From Bradyrhizobium diazoefficiens (GTDB lineage Bacteria > Pseudomonadota > Alphaproteobacteria > Rhizobiales > Xanthobacteraceae), in contig NZ_CP067102.1 in the NCBI RefSeq assembly GCF_016616885.1, positions 5,174,501 through 5,238,500 on the forward strand: a DNA stretch of 64,000 nt, given 5' to 3'. Below, piece after piece: positions 9,394-17,663 of the stretch (positions within the stretch are counted from its first letter, which is position 1; every line of letters starts with the position of its first letter). The translations under genes and the position numbers were made by a program. Below the pieces are notes generated by a model. The model searched no databases. It had not been told where the DNA came from and saw only the letters and a list, made by a program, of their open reading frames with translations.

Positions 9394-10049
9394 GGGCGAT
9401 CCACCATCCAGCCGACACCGCGCACATTGCGGATCGCATCTGTGCCAAGTTTCTTGCGCACCGCATGGATCAGGAACTCAATCGCGTTGCTCGCGACCTC
9501 CTCGTTCCAGCCATAGAGCTGCCGCTCCAGCTCGCCGCGCGACAAGATTGTGCCAGGGCGCGACAGCAGCGCCTGAAGCAGCGCGAATTCGCGCGCAGTC
9601 AGCACCGCGGATTTCGCAAGATAAGACGCCTCGCGGCTTGCAGGGTCCAGCCGCAGCGCTCCATTGCCAAGCAGTGCCGACGCGCCGCTGGTCTCGCGGC
9701 GCGTGACCGCGCGCATCCGCGCCAGCAGCTCGCGGATCTCGAACGGCTTGACCAGGTAATCGTCCGCGCCGAGATCGAGCCCCTCGATCCTGTCGTCGAG
9801 AGCATCGCGCGCCGTCACGATGATGACGGGAAGCTTGCGGCCGACAGCACGCAGCCGCCGCAAAATATCACGGCCATCGGTATTCGGCAGACCGAGATCG
9901 AGCAGCAGCACCTCGTAGGATTCGCTCTCCGCGGCAAGCAGCGCGGTGTCTCCATCCCTGACCCAGTCGACGGCGTAGGCGGCATCCTTCAGCGCCTGCT
10001 CGACGGCGGCGCCAACCATCCTGTCGTCCTCGATCAGCAGAACCCGCAA
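9390..10049 (-). CDS. OmpR-family response regulator
   Basis: DNA-binding regulator of 219 residues: receiver domain 1-115 with phospho-acceptor D51 (LLLDLGLPN), the conserved VTARD and LVKPFE motifs, and a C-terminal winged-helix domain with the EFLIHAVRKKLG recognition region. It forms an operon with the downstream kinase. The upstream region contains two tandem 11-bp-spaced repeats of the kind OmpR-family dimers bind. One faces this gene and one faces the divergent membrane-protein operon, suggesting that it regulates both. Confidence 0.94.
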   Translation of the reverse strand: MRVLLIEDDRMVGAAVEQALKDAAYAVDWVRDGDTALLAAESESYEVLLLDLGLPNTDGRDILRRLRAVGRKLPVIIVTARDALDDRIEGLDLGADDYLVKPFEIRELLARMRAVTRRETSGASALLGNGALRLDPASREASYLAKSAVLTAREFALLQALLSRPGTILSRGELERQLYGWNEEVASNAIEFLIHAVRKKLGTDAIRNVRGVGWMVDRP

Positions 10050-10102
10050 AATCGATCCTCAAGCTCCGCCGGACCATCCGGCCTCAAAATCATGGCCATT
10101 CC

Positions 10103-10121
10103 GACTTAGCGCAGAGTTAGC
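10103..10121 (-). promoter_or_regulatory. Tandem 11-bp-spaced repeat before the response regulator gene
   Basis: On the minus strand this reads GCTAACTC-TGC-GCTAAGTC: two copies of a GCTAASTC motif whose starts are 11 bases apart. That is the typical direct-repeat spacing for an OmpR-type dimer. It lies 54 bases upstream of the regulator start. The same motif appears on the plus strand at 10178-10196. Confidence 0.6.
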
Positions 10122-10177
10122 AAGCGCCAGCAGGCCAAAATTGCGGCGAAGGCCGCCCTGCCCGGAAATTTCTCATC

Positions 10178-10196
10178 CCTAAGTCGGGGCTAAGTC
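10178..10196 (+). promoter_or_regulatory. Tandem 11-bp-spaced repeat before the membrane-protein operon
   Basis: CCTAAGTC-GGG-GCTAAGTC: two CTAAGTC copies at 10179-10185 and 10190-10196, 11 bases apart, facing the operon at 10242. It is the same motif as the minus-strand pair at 10103-10121, so a single regulator could act on both promoters. Confidence 0.6.
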
Positions 10197-10241
10197 CCCT
10201 GCGCGACGGTCCGACATCGCTTCGACTTTTGGAGATTGGGC

Positions 10242-11024
10242 GTGTCGCAATATACAGGCTTTGGCGCAAGACGGATGCTGAACAAGGTTCCGGAGGTCAC
10301 CGCGATCTTCTGGGCCATCAAGATCCTCTCCACCACGGTCGGCGAGACCGGCGCAGACTATCTCGCAGTGCATGTCGGCCTCGGCGCCAGCCTGACCGCG
10401 ATCTGCATGACCGGGCTGCTGATTGCCGCACTGCTGCTGCAACTGAGCCGCAGCACCTATGTGCCGTGGATCTACTGGCTCACCGTCGTCCTGGTCAGCA
10501 TCGTCGGCACGCAGCTCACGGACCTCCTGACCGACAAGCTCGAGATCAGCCTCTACACCAGCACCGCCTCGTTCGCCGCTGCGCTCGCGGCGACTTTTGC
10601 GATCTGGTATGGCGCCGAACGCACGCTGTCGATCCACAGCATCGTCACGGCGCGGCGCGAGCTATTCTATTGGACCGCGATCCTGTTCACCTTCGCACTC
10701 GGTACTGCCGCCGGTGATCTTGCGACCGAAGCACTCGGTCTCGGCTTCCAGGTCGGCGTCGTCGCATTTGGCGCGCCGATCTCTGCGGTGGCCGTCTCCT
10801 ATACCATCGGCGCCAATCCCGTTCTCACCTTCTGGCTCGCCTACATCCTCACCCGCCCGCTCGGCGCCTCGCTCGGCGATCTGCTGTCGCAGTCGCGCGA
10901 ATATGGCGGCATGGGCCTCGGCACGATCCAGACCAGCATCGCCTTCCTCACCGTGATCGTCGGTCTTGTTGCCTGGGTGACGTTCGAAGGCGACGGCGCG
11001 CGCCGCGCCGGTCCCGCGCAGTAA
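10242..11024 (+). CDS. COG4705-like membrane protein with four W-x9-G-x4-D repeats (copy 1)
   Basis: Uncharacterised integral membrane protein of 260 residues. I chose the GTG at 10242 because GGAGA is six bases upstream; a TTG six bases earlier is too close to that site. Hydrophobic helices fill the protein. Four segments share an exact spacing of aromatic-W, nine residues, G, four residues, D: W24/G34/D39, W79/G89/D94, W144/G154/D159 and W198/G208/D213. The last has the [12 protein letters not shown] form. Four acidic residues in membrane helices suggest a cation path or metal site, which is inference. It is paralogous to the gene at 11502. Confidence 0.85.
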   Translation: MSQYTGFGARRMLNKVPEVTAIFWAIKILSTTVGETGADYLAVHVGLGASLTAICMTGLLIAALLLQLSRSTYVPWIYWLTVVLVSIVGTQLTDLLTDKLEISLYTSTASFAAALAATFAIWYGAERTLSIHSIVTARRELFYWTAILFTFALGTAAGDLATEALGLGFQVGVVAFGAPISAVAVSYTIGANPVLTFWLAYILTRPLGASLGDLLSQSREYGGMGLGTIQTSIAFLTVIVGLVAWVTFEGDGARRAGPAQ

Positions 11025-11086
11025 CCCGATCACAGCTTCAACGCATCCTGCATGGACGCAGGAGCCGCACCAGGAGAGACCGTACG

Positions 11087-11485
11087 ATGAAACTCATCCC
11101 CGCCATCGCCGTTTGCCTCGTGACAAGCTTTTCCGGCGAACCAAACATGCACGCAAGCCAGCACATCACCTTCGTGCCACTCGCGGAGGCCGCGACGGCT
11201 AAGCTTGGCGATCTCACGCCGTTCCGCAGCATCGTCGTCGACGTCGCGGCGCTGATTGACAAGGGCGACCTGCCCGGTGCCAAGACAAGGATCAAGGACC
11301 TCGAGGCCAAATGGGACGAGGCCGAAGCCGGATTGAAGCCGCGCGCAGCCTCCGACTGGCACACCGTCGACAAGGCGATCGATCGCGCGTTGGAGGCGCT
11401 GCGTGCAGGCACGCCGGATGCCGCGAAGTGCAAGCAGGCGATCACCGATCTGCTCGCGATCATGGATAGCGACGCCAAGGCCTGA
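11087..11485 (+). CDS. Small exported helical protein between the two membrane-protein paralogues
   Basis: A 132-residue protein with a short hydrophobic N-terminus ([14 protein letters not shown]) that looks like a signal sequence. The rest is predicted helical and rich in Ala, Lys and Asp, with segments such as [20 protein letters not shown] and [16 protein letters not shown] ribosome binding site (GGAGAGACC) precedes the ATG. It lies 62 bases after copy 1 and 16 bases before copy 2, hence in one operon. I do not recognise the family. A periplasmic partner of the membrane proteins is a reasonable guess. Confidence 0.72.
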   Translation: MKLIPAIAVCLVTSFSGEPNMHASQHITFVPLAEAATAKLGDLTPFRSIVVDVAALIDKGDLPGAKTRIKDLEAKWDEAEAGLKPRAASDWHTVDKAIDRALEALRAGTPDAAKCKQAITDLLAIMDSDAKA

Positions 11486-11501
11486 CGCCGACGAGGACAT
11501 C

Positions 11502-12293
11502 ATGCAAGATTACACAAAGAGCAACCTCCTCAGCGAAAGCAAGGTCCCTGAGGTCACGCTCGGCTTCTGGATCATCAAGATCGCGGCCACGACGTTGGGC
11601 GAAACCGGCGGCGACACCGTCACGATGACGTTGAACTGGGGTTACCTGGCGGGCACATGCCTATTCCTGGCGGCGATGGTCGTCCTGGTCGCCGCCCAAA
11701 TCCGCGCAAGCAAATTCCACCCGGCGCTGTATTGGGCGACCATCGTGGCCTCGACCACCTTCGGCACCACGATGGCCGACTTGGCCGACCGCTCGCTTGG
11801 CATCGGCTACACCGGAGGATCGACGCTACTCCTCACCTGCCTCGTGCTGGTGCTCGGGCTCTGGTATCGCACTGAGGGAACCATCTCGGTCAACAGCGTC
11901 AGCTCGCCGCGCGTCGAAGCCTTCTATTGGGGCGCGATTACCTTCTCGCAGACGCTCGGCACCGCGCTCGGTGACTGGATCGCCGATACCGGCGACATGG
12001 GCTATCGCGGCGGCGCGCTGATTTTCGCGGCGGGACTGGCCGTCGTCGCAGCGCTCTATTTCCGGACCCGCGTCTCGCGCGTCACGCTGTTCTGGGTCGC
12101 CTTCATCCTGACGCGTCCGCTGGGTGCGACCGTCGGCGATTTCCTCGACAAGCCGCTCGATCACGGCGGACTTGCCCTCAGCCGACCACTGGCCTCGGCC
12201 GTGATCGCGGCGTTCATGGTGGTCTGCCTGCTGCTGATCCCGCAACGCGCCGGGCAGCATCCCGGACATCGTGAGACGGCCGAGCAAACCTGA
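11502..12293 (+). CDS. COG4705-like membrane protein with four W-x9-G-x4-D repeats (copy 2)
   Basis: Paralogue of the protein at 10242, 263 residues. Both begin with KVPEVT followed by a helix ending TT-(V/L)-GETG. The same four motifs occur: W23/G33/D38, W78/G88/D93, W143/G153/D158 and W198/G208/D213. Intervals of 55, 65 and 55 residues are nearly identical to copy 1. The protein is therefore an internal fourfold repeat. The ATG at 11502 follows GAGGA. The function is unknown; the two copies may form a heteromeric complex, since they are co-encoded and co-regulated. Confidence 0.85.
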   Translation: MQDYTKSNLLSESKVPEVTLGFWIIKIAATTLGETGGDTVTMTLNWGYLAGTCLFLAAMVVLVAAQIRASKFHPALYWATIVASTTFGTTMADLADRSLGIGYTGGSTLLLTCLVLVLGLWYRTEGTISVNSVSSPRVEAFYWGAITFSQTLGTALGDWIADTGDMGYRGGALIFAAGLAVVAALYFRTRVSRVTLFWVAFILTRPLGATVGDFLDKPLDHGGLALSRPLASAVIAAFMVVCLLLIPQRAGQHPGHRETAEQT

Positions 12294-12315
12294 GCAGCAG
12301 GCGGCTGACCCTCGC

Positions 12316-12579
12316 CTAGCGAATGATCGTCGTCAGAGACGAGTAACGCTTGTTCGGCCTGGACTCAGCCGCCGAGAATTGCGCGAAGGCCTCGCTGACG
12401 CGGGTCGCCGGCGGCGTATCGCTGGCAAAGCGGAATTCCTTCGGCTTCGGCGCGTAGAAGCTGGCACTGTAATAGGAATCGTCGAAGCGCGCCTCGCCGA
12501 CGCCGAACAATGCGTCGCAGACGAACAGGAGCGCGTAGACTCCCGCGACCGCCGCGACGACCTCCTTGAGAACTGACAT
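12316..12579 (-). CDS. Small membrane-anchored protein, unknown function
   Basis: An 87-residue protein with one N-terminal hydrophobic helix (about residues 5-25, VVAAVAGVYALLFVCDALFG) and a polar C-terminal region containing DDSYYSASFYAPK. I chose the ATG at 12579 (MSVLKEVV), which puts the helix directly at the N-terminus. It is convergent with the upstream membrane-protein operon (22 bases between stops). No family recognised. The composition and the clear membrane anchor argue that it is a real gene. Confidence 0.6.
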   Translation of the reverse strand: MSVLKEVVAAVAGVYALLFVCDALFGVGEARFDDSYYSASFYAPKPKEFRFASDTPPATRVSEAFAQFSAAESRPNKRYSSLTTIIR

Positions 12580-12704
12580 GCTGATGCCCCAACCTTTTGC
12601 AGGCAGGATGCACGTCGGTTCCAAAGCCGAGGTTTAAGGCAGCATGCTTCTTGTCCGCAAGGTATGCCGCCTCTGAGCGGACTGCAGACAATTTTATCGA
12701 TCTG

Positions 12705-12743
12705 GAAAGAGAGCCCGCCTGACCGGGCGGATCAGGCGGACTC
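12705..12743 (-). terminator. Intrinsic terminator of the aldehyde dehydrogenase gene
   Basis: An 8-bp perfect stem (CCGCCTGA at 12715-12722 with TCAGGCGG at 12732-12739), extended by GAG/CTC. On the minus strand it is followed by TCTCTTT. It lies 24 bases past the aldehyde dehydrogenase stop. Confidence 0.65.
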
Positions 12744-12766
12744 CAGGGTTGGCCGCTCGGGAGGTG

Positions 12767-14251
12767 TCAGACGGCCAAATTCATCCAGACAGCCTTGGGC
12801 TCGGTGAAATTGTCGAGCGCGGCGGTGCCGTGCTCGCGGCCGAGGCCGGAGTCACGCTCGCCGCCCCAGGGCAGCCGCACGTCGGTGTAGCCATAGGTGT
12901 TCATCCAGACCGTGCCGGCGCGCGCCCGTTTGGCGAAGCGTTGCAGCTTGCCGATGTCGCGGCTCCAGACGCCGGCGGCGAGGCTGTAGGCCGTGCCGTT
13001 AGCGATCCGTAGAGCATCGGCCTCATCCCTAAACTTGATGACGCTGACGACCGGGCCGAAGATTTCCTCCTGGGAGACCCGCATCTCGTGCGCGACGTTC
13101 GCGAACACCGCGGGGCTGATGAAATAGCCACGCTCGCCGACCCGCTCGCCACCGGTGACAAGGGTCGCGCCTTCCTTCCGGCCGATCTCGACATAGTCGA
13201 GGATCGACTTCATCTGCTTCTCGGAGATCACGGGTCCGAGCGCCGTCTTGCGATCGAGCGGATCGCCGATTCTGATCGACTTCGCGCGCGCCGCGATGCG
13301 CTCGACGACCTCGTCATACGCCTTCTCCTGCACCAGCACGCGCGAGCCGGCCGAGCAGACCTGGCCCGCGTTGAAGAAGATGCCGGAGGCCGCAGCCTTG
13401 GACGCCGCTTCCAGATCGGCATCGTCGAAAATGACGTTGGCCGACTTGCCGCCGAGCTCGAGCGAGACGCGCTTGAAGTTGCTGGCCGCGCCCTTCATGA
13501 TTCCACGGCCGACGCCGGGCGAGCCGGTGAAAGTGACCTTGTCGACATCGGGGTGATTGACCAGCGCGTCACCGACGACACGGCCGGGACCGGTGACGAC
13601 GTTGAAGACGCCCGCCGGCAACCCGGCTTCAAGCGCGAGTTCGGCAATGCGCAACGCCGATAGCGAGGTCAGCTCGGCCGGCTTCATCACGATGGTGCAG
13701 CCGCAGGCGAGCGCCGGGGCCAGCTTCCACATGCCGATCATCAGCGGGAAATTCCACGGCACGATCGCGGCGACCACGCCGACCGGCTCGCGCATAGTGT
13801 AGGTCAGGGCATCGTCGCGCACCGGCACGACATCGCCGCTGATCTTGTCGGCCCAACCGGCGTAGTAGATCAGCGTGTCGACGGCGGCCGGAAAGTCCTG
13901 CCGCATCGTCGCGGAGATCGGCTTGCCGGCGTCGATCGACTCCAGTTCGATGATCTCATCGGCGTTTTGCTTGAGAAGGTCCGCCCAGCGCAGCAGGATC
14001 TGGCCGCGCTCGGAGGCGCGCATCGTGCGCCAGGGGCCATCGAAGGCGCGGCGGGCGGCGGCCACGGCATGCTCGACATCGGCCTCGTTGCCTTCGGCGA
14101 CGGTGGCGATGACCTGGCCGGTGGCGGGATTGAGGGACTTGAAGGTGCGGCCGGAGCTCGCTGGGACGCGGCGGCCGTCGATGAGCAGATGCTGCGGCCG
14201 CGACATGAACTCGCTGGCCGGCGAGTGAGCAAAGTCATATGCAACAGACAT
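12767..14251 (-). CDS. NAD(P)-dependent aldehyde dehydrogenase
   Basis: Oxidises an aldehyde to the carboxylate. It has 494 residues starting at the second ATG of an ATGATG pair (MSVAYDF), because GGAGG lies seven bases upstream. Catalytic residues: the cysteine in NAGQVCSAGSR and the general base in SLELGGKSAN. The PWNFPLMIGMWKLAPALACG cofactor segment and the C-terminal LPWGGERDSGLGREHG are typical of the ALDH superfamily, nearest to betaine or gamma-aminobutyraldehyde type enzymes; the substrate cannot be settled from sequence. It is divergent from a ModE-type regulator that is the likely controller. Confidence 0.93.
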   Translation of the reverse strand: MSVAYDFAHSPASEFMSRPQHLLIDGRRVPASSGRTFKSLNPATGQVIATVAEGNEADVEHAVAAARRAFDGPWRTMRASERGQILLRWADLLKQNADEIIELESIDAGKPISATMRQDFPAAVDTLIYYAGWADKISGDVVPVRDDALTYTMREPVGVVAAIVPWNFPLMIGMWKLAPALACGCTIVMKPAELTSLSALRIAELALEAGLPAGVFNVVTGPGRVVGDALVNHPDVDKVTFTGSPGVGRGIMKGAASNFKRVSLELGGKSANVIFDDADLEAASKAAASGIFFNAGQVCSAGSRVLVQEKAYDEVVERIAARAKSIRIGDPLDRKTALGPVISEKQMKSILDYVEIGRKEGATLVTGGERVGERGYFISPAVFANVAHEMRVSQEEIFGPVVSVIKFRDEADALRIANGTAYSLAAGVWSRDIGKLQRFAKRARAGTVWMNTYGYTDVRLPWGGERDSGLGREHGTAALDNFTEPKAVWMNLAV

Positions 14252-14326
14252 CATATTTCCTCCGTTTCTGGCATACCAGGTTAGGCGCCTATTGGCCGGA
14301 GTAAATATGATATGGTTTGCAAATGG

Positions 14327-14346
14327 ACGCTCTATATATGAAGCGT
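14327..14346. promoter_or_regulatory. ModE-like palindrome between aldehyde dehydrogenase and regulator
   Basis: ACGCT at 14327-14331 and AGCGT at 14342-14346 flank an AT-rich core containing TATATA. This resembles the architecture of ModE operators (CGnTATAT...ATAnCG). It lies 18 bases before the start of a regulator with a ModE-type DNA-binding domain and is a candidate autoregulatory site. Confidence 0.45.
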
Positions 14347-14364
14347 AGTTCATAAGGAAGGTCG

Positions 14365-15447
14365 ATGCTTCAGATCGAGATCGAGGCCGTCTGGCGGTTC
14401 CGACGGGAGGGCAGCCCGCGTACCGTCGTCGTCATGCTCGGCGTGCTCAACGAAATCCGGAAGACCGGGAAGATCACGAGCGCGGCCAGCGACGCGCAGT
14501 TGTCCTACCGGCATGTCTGGAATCTGATCGAGCAATGGTCGGAGTTCTTCGGAACGCCCCTGGTCGAAACCCAGCGCGGCAAGGGTTCGAAGCTCACGCC
14601 GTTCGGCGAGCGGCTGGTGTGGGCGGGCGAGCGCATGCAGGCGCGGCTCGGGCCGCAACTCGAAAACCTCGCGCAAGAGCTCGCGAGCGAAATCAAGCCA
14701 TTTCTCGAACAGCGACCTTCCGTCATTCGGGTACACGCAAGCCACGGCTTTGCGGTGGCAAAGCTGCGCGAATTCCTCGACCGCGAGCCGGGCATCGGTG
14801 TCGATCTCCGCTATGTCAGCAACCAGCACTCCCTGGTCTCGCTGGCGCAAGGCGCCTGCGACCTCTCCGGCCTGCATCTGCCGCACGGTTCGCTGCGCGC
14901 CCAGGGCATCAAGGCTGCACGCGAATGGCTCGACCCGCGCGAGGACCGCATCATCAGCTTTGTCACGCGCGAGATGGGGCTGATGGTGGCGCGCGGCAAT
15001 CCACGGCGCATCGCCTCGCTTGACGATCTCACCAAGCCAAACGTCCGCTTCGTCAATCGCGACCATGATTCCGGCACCCGCCTGCTATTCGACCAGTTGC
15101 TCACTGCGCACGGTATCGACGAGAGCAGGATCAATGGCGCGCAGCAGATCGAATTTACTCACGCTGCGGTCGCGGCTTATGTCGCGAGCGGCATGGCGGA
15201 TGCGAGCTTTGGCGTCGAGGCAGCCGCGCGGCATTTCGGCCTCGATTTCATCCGGATCCTTACCGAGGATTATTTCTTCGTCTGCAAGCGCGCCTTCCTC
15301 GACACCGGGCCGATGCAGCGCATCCTCGAAATCATCCGCAGCGCCGATTTCCGCGCCGCCGTCGCCACCCTTCCCGGCTACGTACCGTCAGACACCGGCA
15401 CCGTGACCGGCGTGAAGGCGTTTCTGGAGATGCATGCCGTGCGATGA
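14365..15447 (+). CDS. ModE-type helix-turn-helix regulator fused to a PBP-like sensor domain
   Basis: A 360-residue regulator. Residues 1-105 form a ModE/LysR-like winged helix (ITSAASDAQLSYRHVWNLIEQW, then GKGSKLTPFGERLV). Residues about 118-355 form a periplasmic-binding-protein-like ligand domain. The family of ModE-HTH plus PBP_like proteins senses oxoanions or small metabolites, and the ligand here is not identifiable. AAGGAAGG precedes the ATG. It is divergent from the aldehyde dehydrogenase and probably regulates it. Confidence 0.85.
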   Translation: MLQIEIEAVWRFRREGSPRTVVVMLGVLNEIRKTGKITSAASDAQLSYRHVWNLIEQWSEFFGTPLVETQRGKGSKLTPFGERLVWAGERMQARLGPQLENLAQELASEIKPFLEQRPSVIRVHASHGFAVAKLREFLDREPGIGVDLRYVSNQHSLVSLAQGACDLSGLHLPHGSLRAQGIKAAREWLDPREDRIISFVTREMGLMVARGNPRRIASLDDLTKPNVRFVNRDHDSGTRLLFDQLLTAHGIDESRINGAQQIEFTHAAVAAYVASGMADASFGVEAAARHFGLDFIRILTEDYFFVCKRAFLDTGPMQRILEIIRSADFRAAVATLPGYVPSDTGTVTGVKAFLEMHAVR

Positions 15448-15525
15448 TGCGGCAGGCCGCGTTCACCTTGTCGGCGATGGGCAAGAGTGGCAATCTGCGT
15501 TTCGAGCCTTTCAAGTGAGCCCGTC

Positions 15526-15912
15526 ATGCCGCGCGCGAGCGCCAAATCCCTTCCCCAGCTGAGCCTTCGCATCGACCTTGACGGCGAGGATCGTATCGGC
15601 CCCGGCAAGATCGAGCTTCTGGAGCAGATCCGTGAGAACGGCTCGATCTCGGCGGCCGGCCGCGCCATGGACATGTCCTACAAGCGCGCCTGGGACCTGG
15701 TCGACGAGATCAACCGCATCTGCGGAAAGGCCGCGGTCGAGCCGCAGGCCGGCGGCAAGAACGGCGGTGGCGCGATGCTGACGCCTTTTGGCGCAGGCCT
15801 GGTCGCACGATATCGCAAGATCGAGCGCGACGCCGCGCGCGCTGTCCGCAAGGAATTGGAAGCGCTCAGGAGCGACATCGCGCGTTTCCGCAAATCCCGG
15901 CCGAACGGATGA
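15526..15912 (+). CDS. ModE-type winged-helix transcriptional regulator (single domain)
   Basis: A 128-residue protein made almost entirely of the ModE N-terminal DNA-binding domain: GPGKIELLEQIRENGSISAAGRAMDMSYKRAWDLVDEIN, then GGGAMLTPFGAGLVARY. There is no molybdate-binding domain. I chose the ATG at 15526 (MPRASAKS), which matches the normal family length; a GTG 39 bases upstream is possible. It follows the larger ModE-type regulator by 78 bases on the same strand and may be co-transcribed. Target genes unknown. Confidence 0.82.
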   Translation: MPRASAKSLPQLSLRIDLDGEDRIGPGKIELLEQIRENGSISAAGRAMDMSYKRAWDLVDEINRICGKAAVEPQAGGKNGGGAMLTPFGAGLVARYRKIERDAARAVRKELEALRSDIARFRKSRPNG

Positions 15913-15976
15913 GATCGCGCGATGCTGCTGATCGGGGTCAATCGCTCGCCATTCACGCGGCGCGTTGCCCCTCCGG

Positions 15977-16540
15977 TCAGTAGACCGGCTCGTCCTTCAG
16001 CGCCGCGATCAGCTGCTCGCCCGGCGCCGTCAGGCGATAGCTCACCAGCGGACGGCTCGTTGGCGGCTTGCGGTCGATCTCGACGATGTAGCCGCGCACC
16101 ATCAGCGCTTCGAAGCTGCCATAGTAGCCGTACATGCTGATCTGGTTCTGCCCGAGCAGCTTGAACTCGCGCAGCAGGCGAATCTCGTTGCCCGAGAGCA
16201 GCGAGCGGCGGACGCGCTGCACGAAGCTCGCGCGCTGCTCGAACCAGGCTTGATCGGGGAGCTCACGCGTAGACAGCGCACTGTCGCGATCGCAGGGACG
16301 CGCTTCGGCGTCGGTCCTCACTGTAGGCGACGATGACATGCTGCTGCCGACCGCTTCCCTGGCATCGTCGAGCAACGCGATCGGCCAGCGCCGCTTGTTG
16401 TCGACCATGACCGGTGGCGGCACGACATTGTCGCGCACCAGCTGCTCGAAGCGGCCGGCGGTCACGCCGACATAAGCGGCCGCGCGGCGGCGGTCGACGA
16501 GCCGGGCATCGCGCCCCTGCTCCAGCTCGCAAGCGATCAT
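15977..16540 (-). CDS. Putative DNA-binding protein with excisionase-like N-terminal HTH
   Basis: A 187-residue protein. Residues about 12-62 (LVDRRRAAAYVGVTAGRF...PPPVMVDNKRRWPIALLDDA) resemble the MerR/AlpA-type helix-turn-helix that reads a helical tag and then a wing. Residues about 110-185 look like a second winged helix (NEIRLLREFKLLGQNQISMYGYYGSFEALMVRGYIVE). The ATG at 16540 follows GGGGTGAAC; the open frame extends further upstream, but that part has no family character. Role unknown; probably a transcription factor. Confidence 0.65.
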   Translation of the reverse strand: MIACELEQGRDARLVDRRRAAAYVGVTAGRFEQLVRDNVVPPPVMVDNKRRWPIALLDDAREAVGSSMSSSPTVRTDAEARPCDRDSALSTRELPDQAWFEQRASFVQRVRRSLLSGNEIRLLREFKLLGQNQISMYGYYGSFEALMVRGYIVEIDRKPPTSRPLVSYRLTAPGEQLIAALKDEPVY

Positions 16541-16709
16541 CTCGTTCACCCCAAAATCCCCTGCCGCATCGTTGCGGGCGCGTCGGCGCGCGGGCCCGAA
16601 GGGCCCGTCGACACATGACACTAGGGTGAAACCGGCGCTCTCAAAAGCCAGAGAAGTTCGCGCATGTTGCTGCCGTTTCGGCAACAGCTATAGTGCCGCC
16701 GGGGCTCCC

Positions 16710-17639
16710 ATGCGCTTTCACTCACCTTCCATCCAGTACTTCCATGCCGTCCGCCGCACCGGCTCGATCCGCGCCGCAGCGCGTCTCCTGAACGTCGCCT
16801 CGTCCGCGGTCAGCCGCCAAATTCTCAAACTGGAACAAGAAGTTGGATCACCCTTGTTCGAGCGGAACGCGCGCGGCCTGACCCTGACGACGGTTGGCGA
16901 GATGCTGGCCCGTCACGTCATGAACGTGCTCCAGGACCTCGACCGCTTCCGTTCGGACGTGGCGTCCCTGTCCGGCGCGTGGCACGGCAAAGTCAGCATT
17001 GCCTGCATCGAGTCCCTCACAGAGTCGGTGTTGCCGGATCTGATCGCCTCGCACCGGACCCGTGCCCGGCGCGTCAGCTTCACCACCGAAGTGATGGGAT
17101 CGTCCGATGTGCTCGAAGCCCTGCGCCGGGGCGAGGCCGATATCGGCGTCGCCATCGCGCTCAGGCATCCGCCGGACCTGCGGCAGGTCGCGCTGAAGCG
17201 GTTTCGCCTCGGCGCGCTCGTTGCGCGCGAGCACCCGCTGGCCCGCCGCAAGACGGTGACGCTGGCGCAATGCCTCGCCTTCCCCGTCATTCAAGCGCTG
17301 CCGGAGCTGTCGATTTACCATTTGCTGCAGCCGTTGATCGCGCAGCTGTCCGAGACGCCGGAGCCGGCGATCCAGGCCAACTCGATCGACCTGATGCGCG
17401 AGCTTGCCGCGCGCGGCGTCGGCGTCGCCTTCCAAACCCAGCTCGGCATCGGCCGGCTGTCACGCGACGCACAGCTCGTGTTCCTGCCGCTCGACAATGC
17501 CGGCAGCCCGGTATGGTCGGATCTCGGCGTCTATGTCCGCGCCGAACGCACCTTGCCCGCCTTCACTGAGTCGTTCCTCCAGGAGATCGTTCGCGAACTG
17601 GGCGAGCGCGAGCGGCGGGAGAATGCGGCCGCCAGCTGA
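16710..17639 (+). CDS. LysR-family transcriptional regulator
   Basis: A 309-residue regulator with a typical N-terminal HTH (QYFHAVRRTGSIRAAARLL, SSAVSRQILKLEQEVGSPLFER) and a C-terminal LysR substrate domain (TESVLPDLIASH, EALRRGEADIGVAIAL). I chose the ATG at 16710 (MRFHSPSIQYF), preceded by GGGG; the longer open frame upstream is not family-like. Its regulated gene is not obvious: the downstream neighbour is convergent and the upstream neighbour is divergent. Confidence 0.9.
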   Translation: MRFHSPSIQYFHAVRRTGSIRAAARLLNVASSAVSRQILKLEQEVGSPLFERNARGLTLTTVGEMLARHVMNVLQDLDRFRSDVASLSGAWHGKVSIACIESLTESVLPDLIASHRTRARRVSFTTEVMGSSDVLEALRRGEADIGVAIALRHPPDLRQVALKRFRLGALVAREHPLARRKTVTLAQCLAFPVIQALPELSIYHLLQPLIAQLSETPEPAIQANSIDLMRELAARGVGVAFQTQLGIGRLSRDAQLVFLPLDNAGSPVWSDLGVYVRAERTLPAFTESFLQEIVRELGERERRENAAAS

Positions 17640-17663
17640 GCTCCGGCAAGCCGGCGCGCCCGC

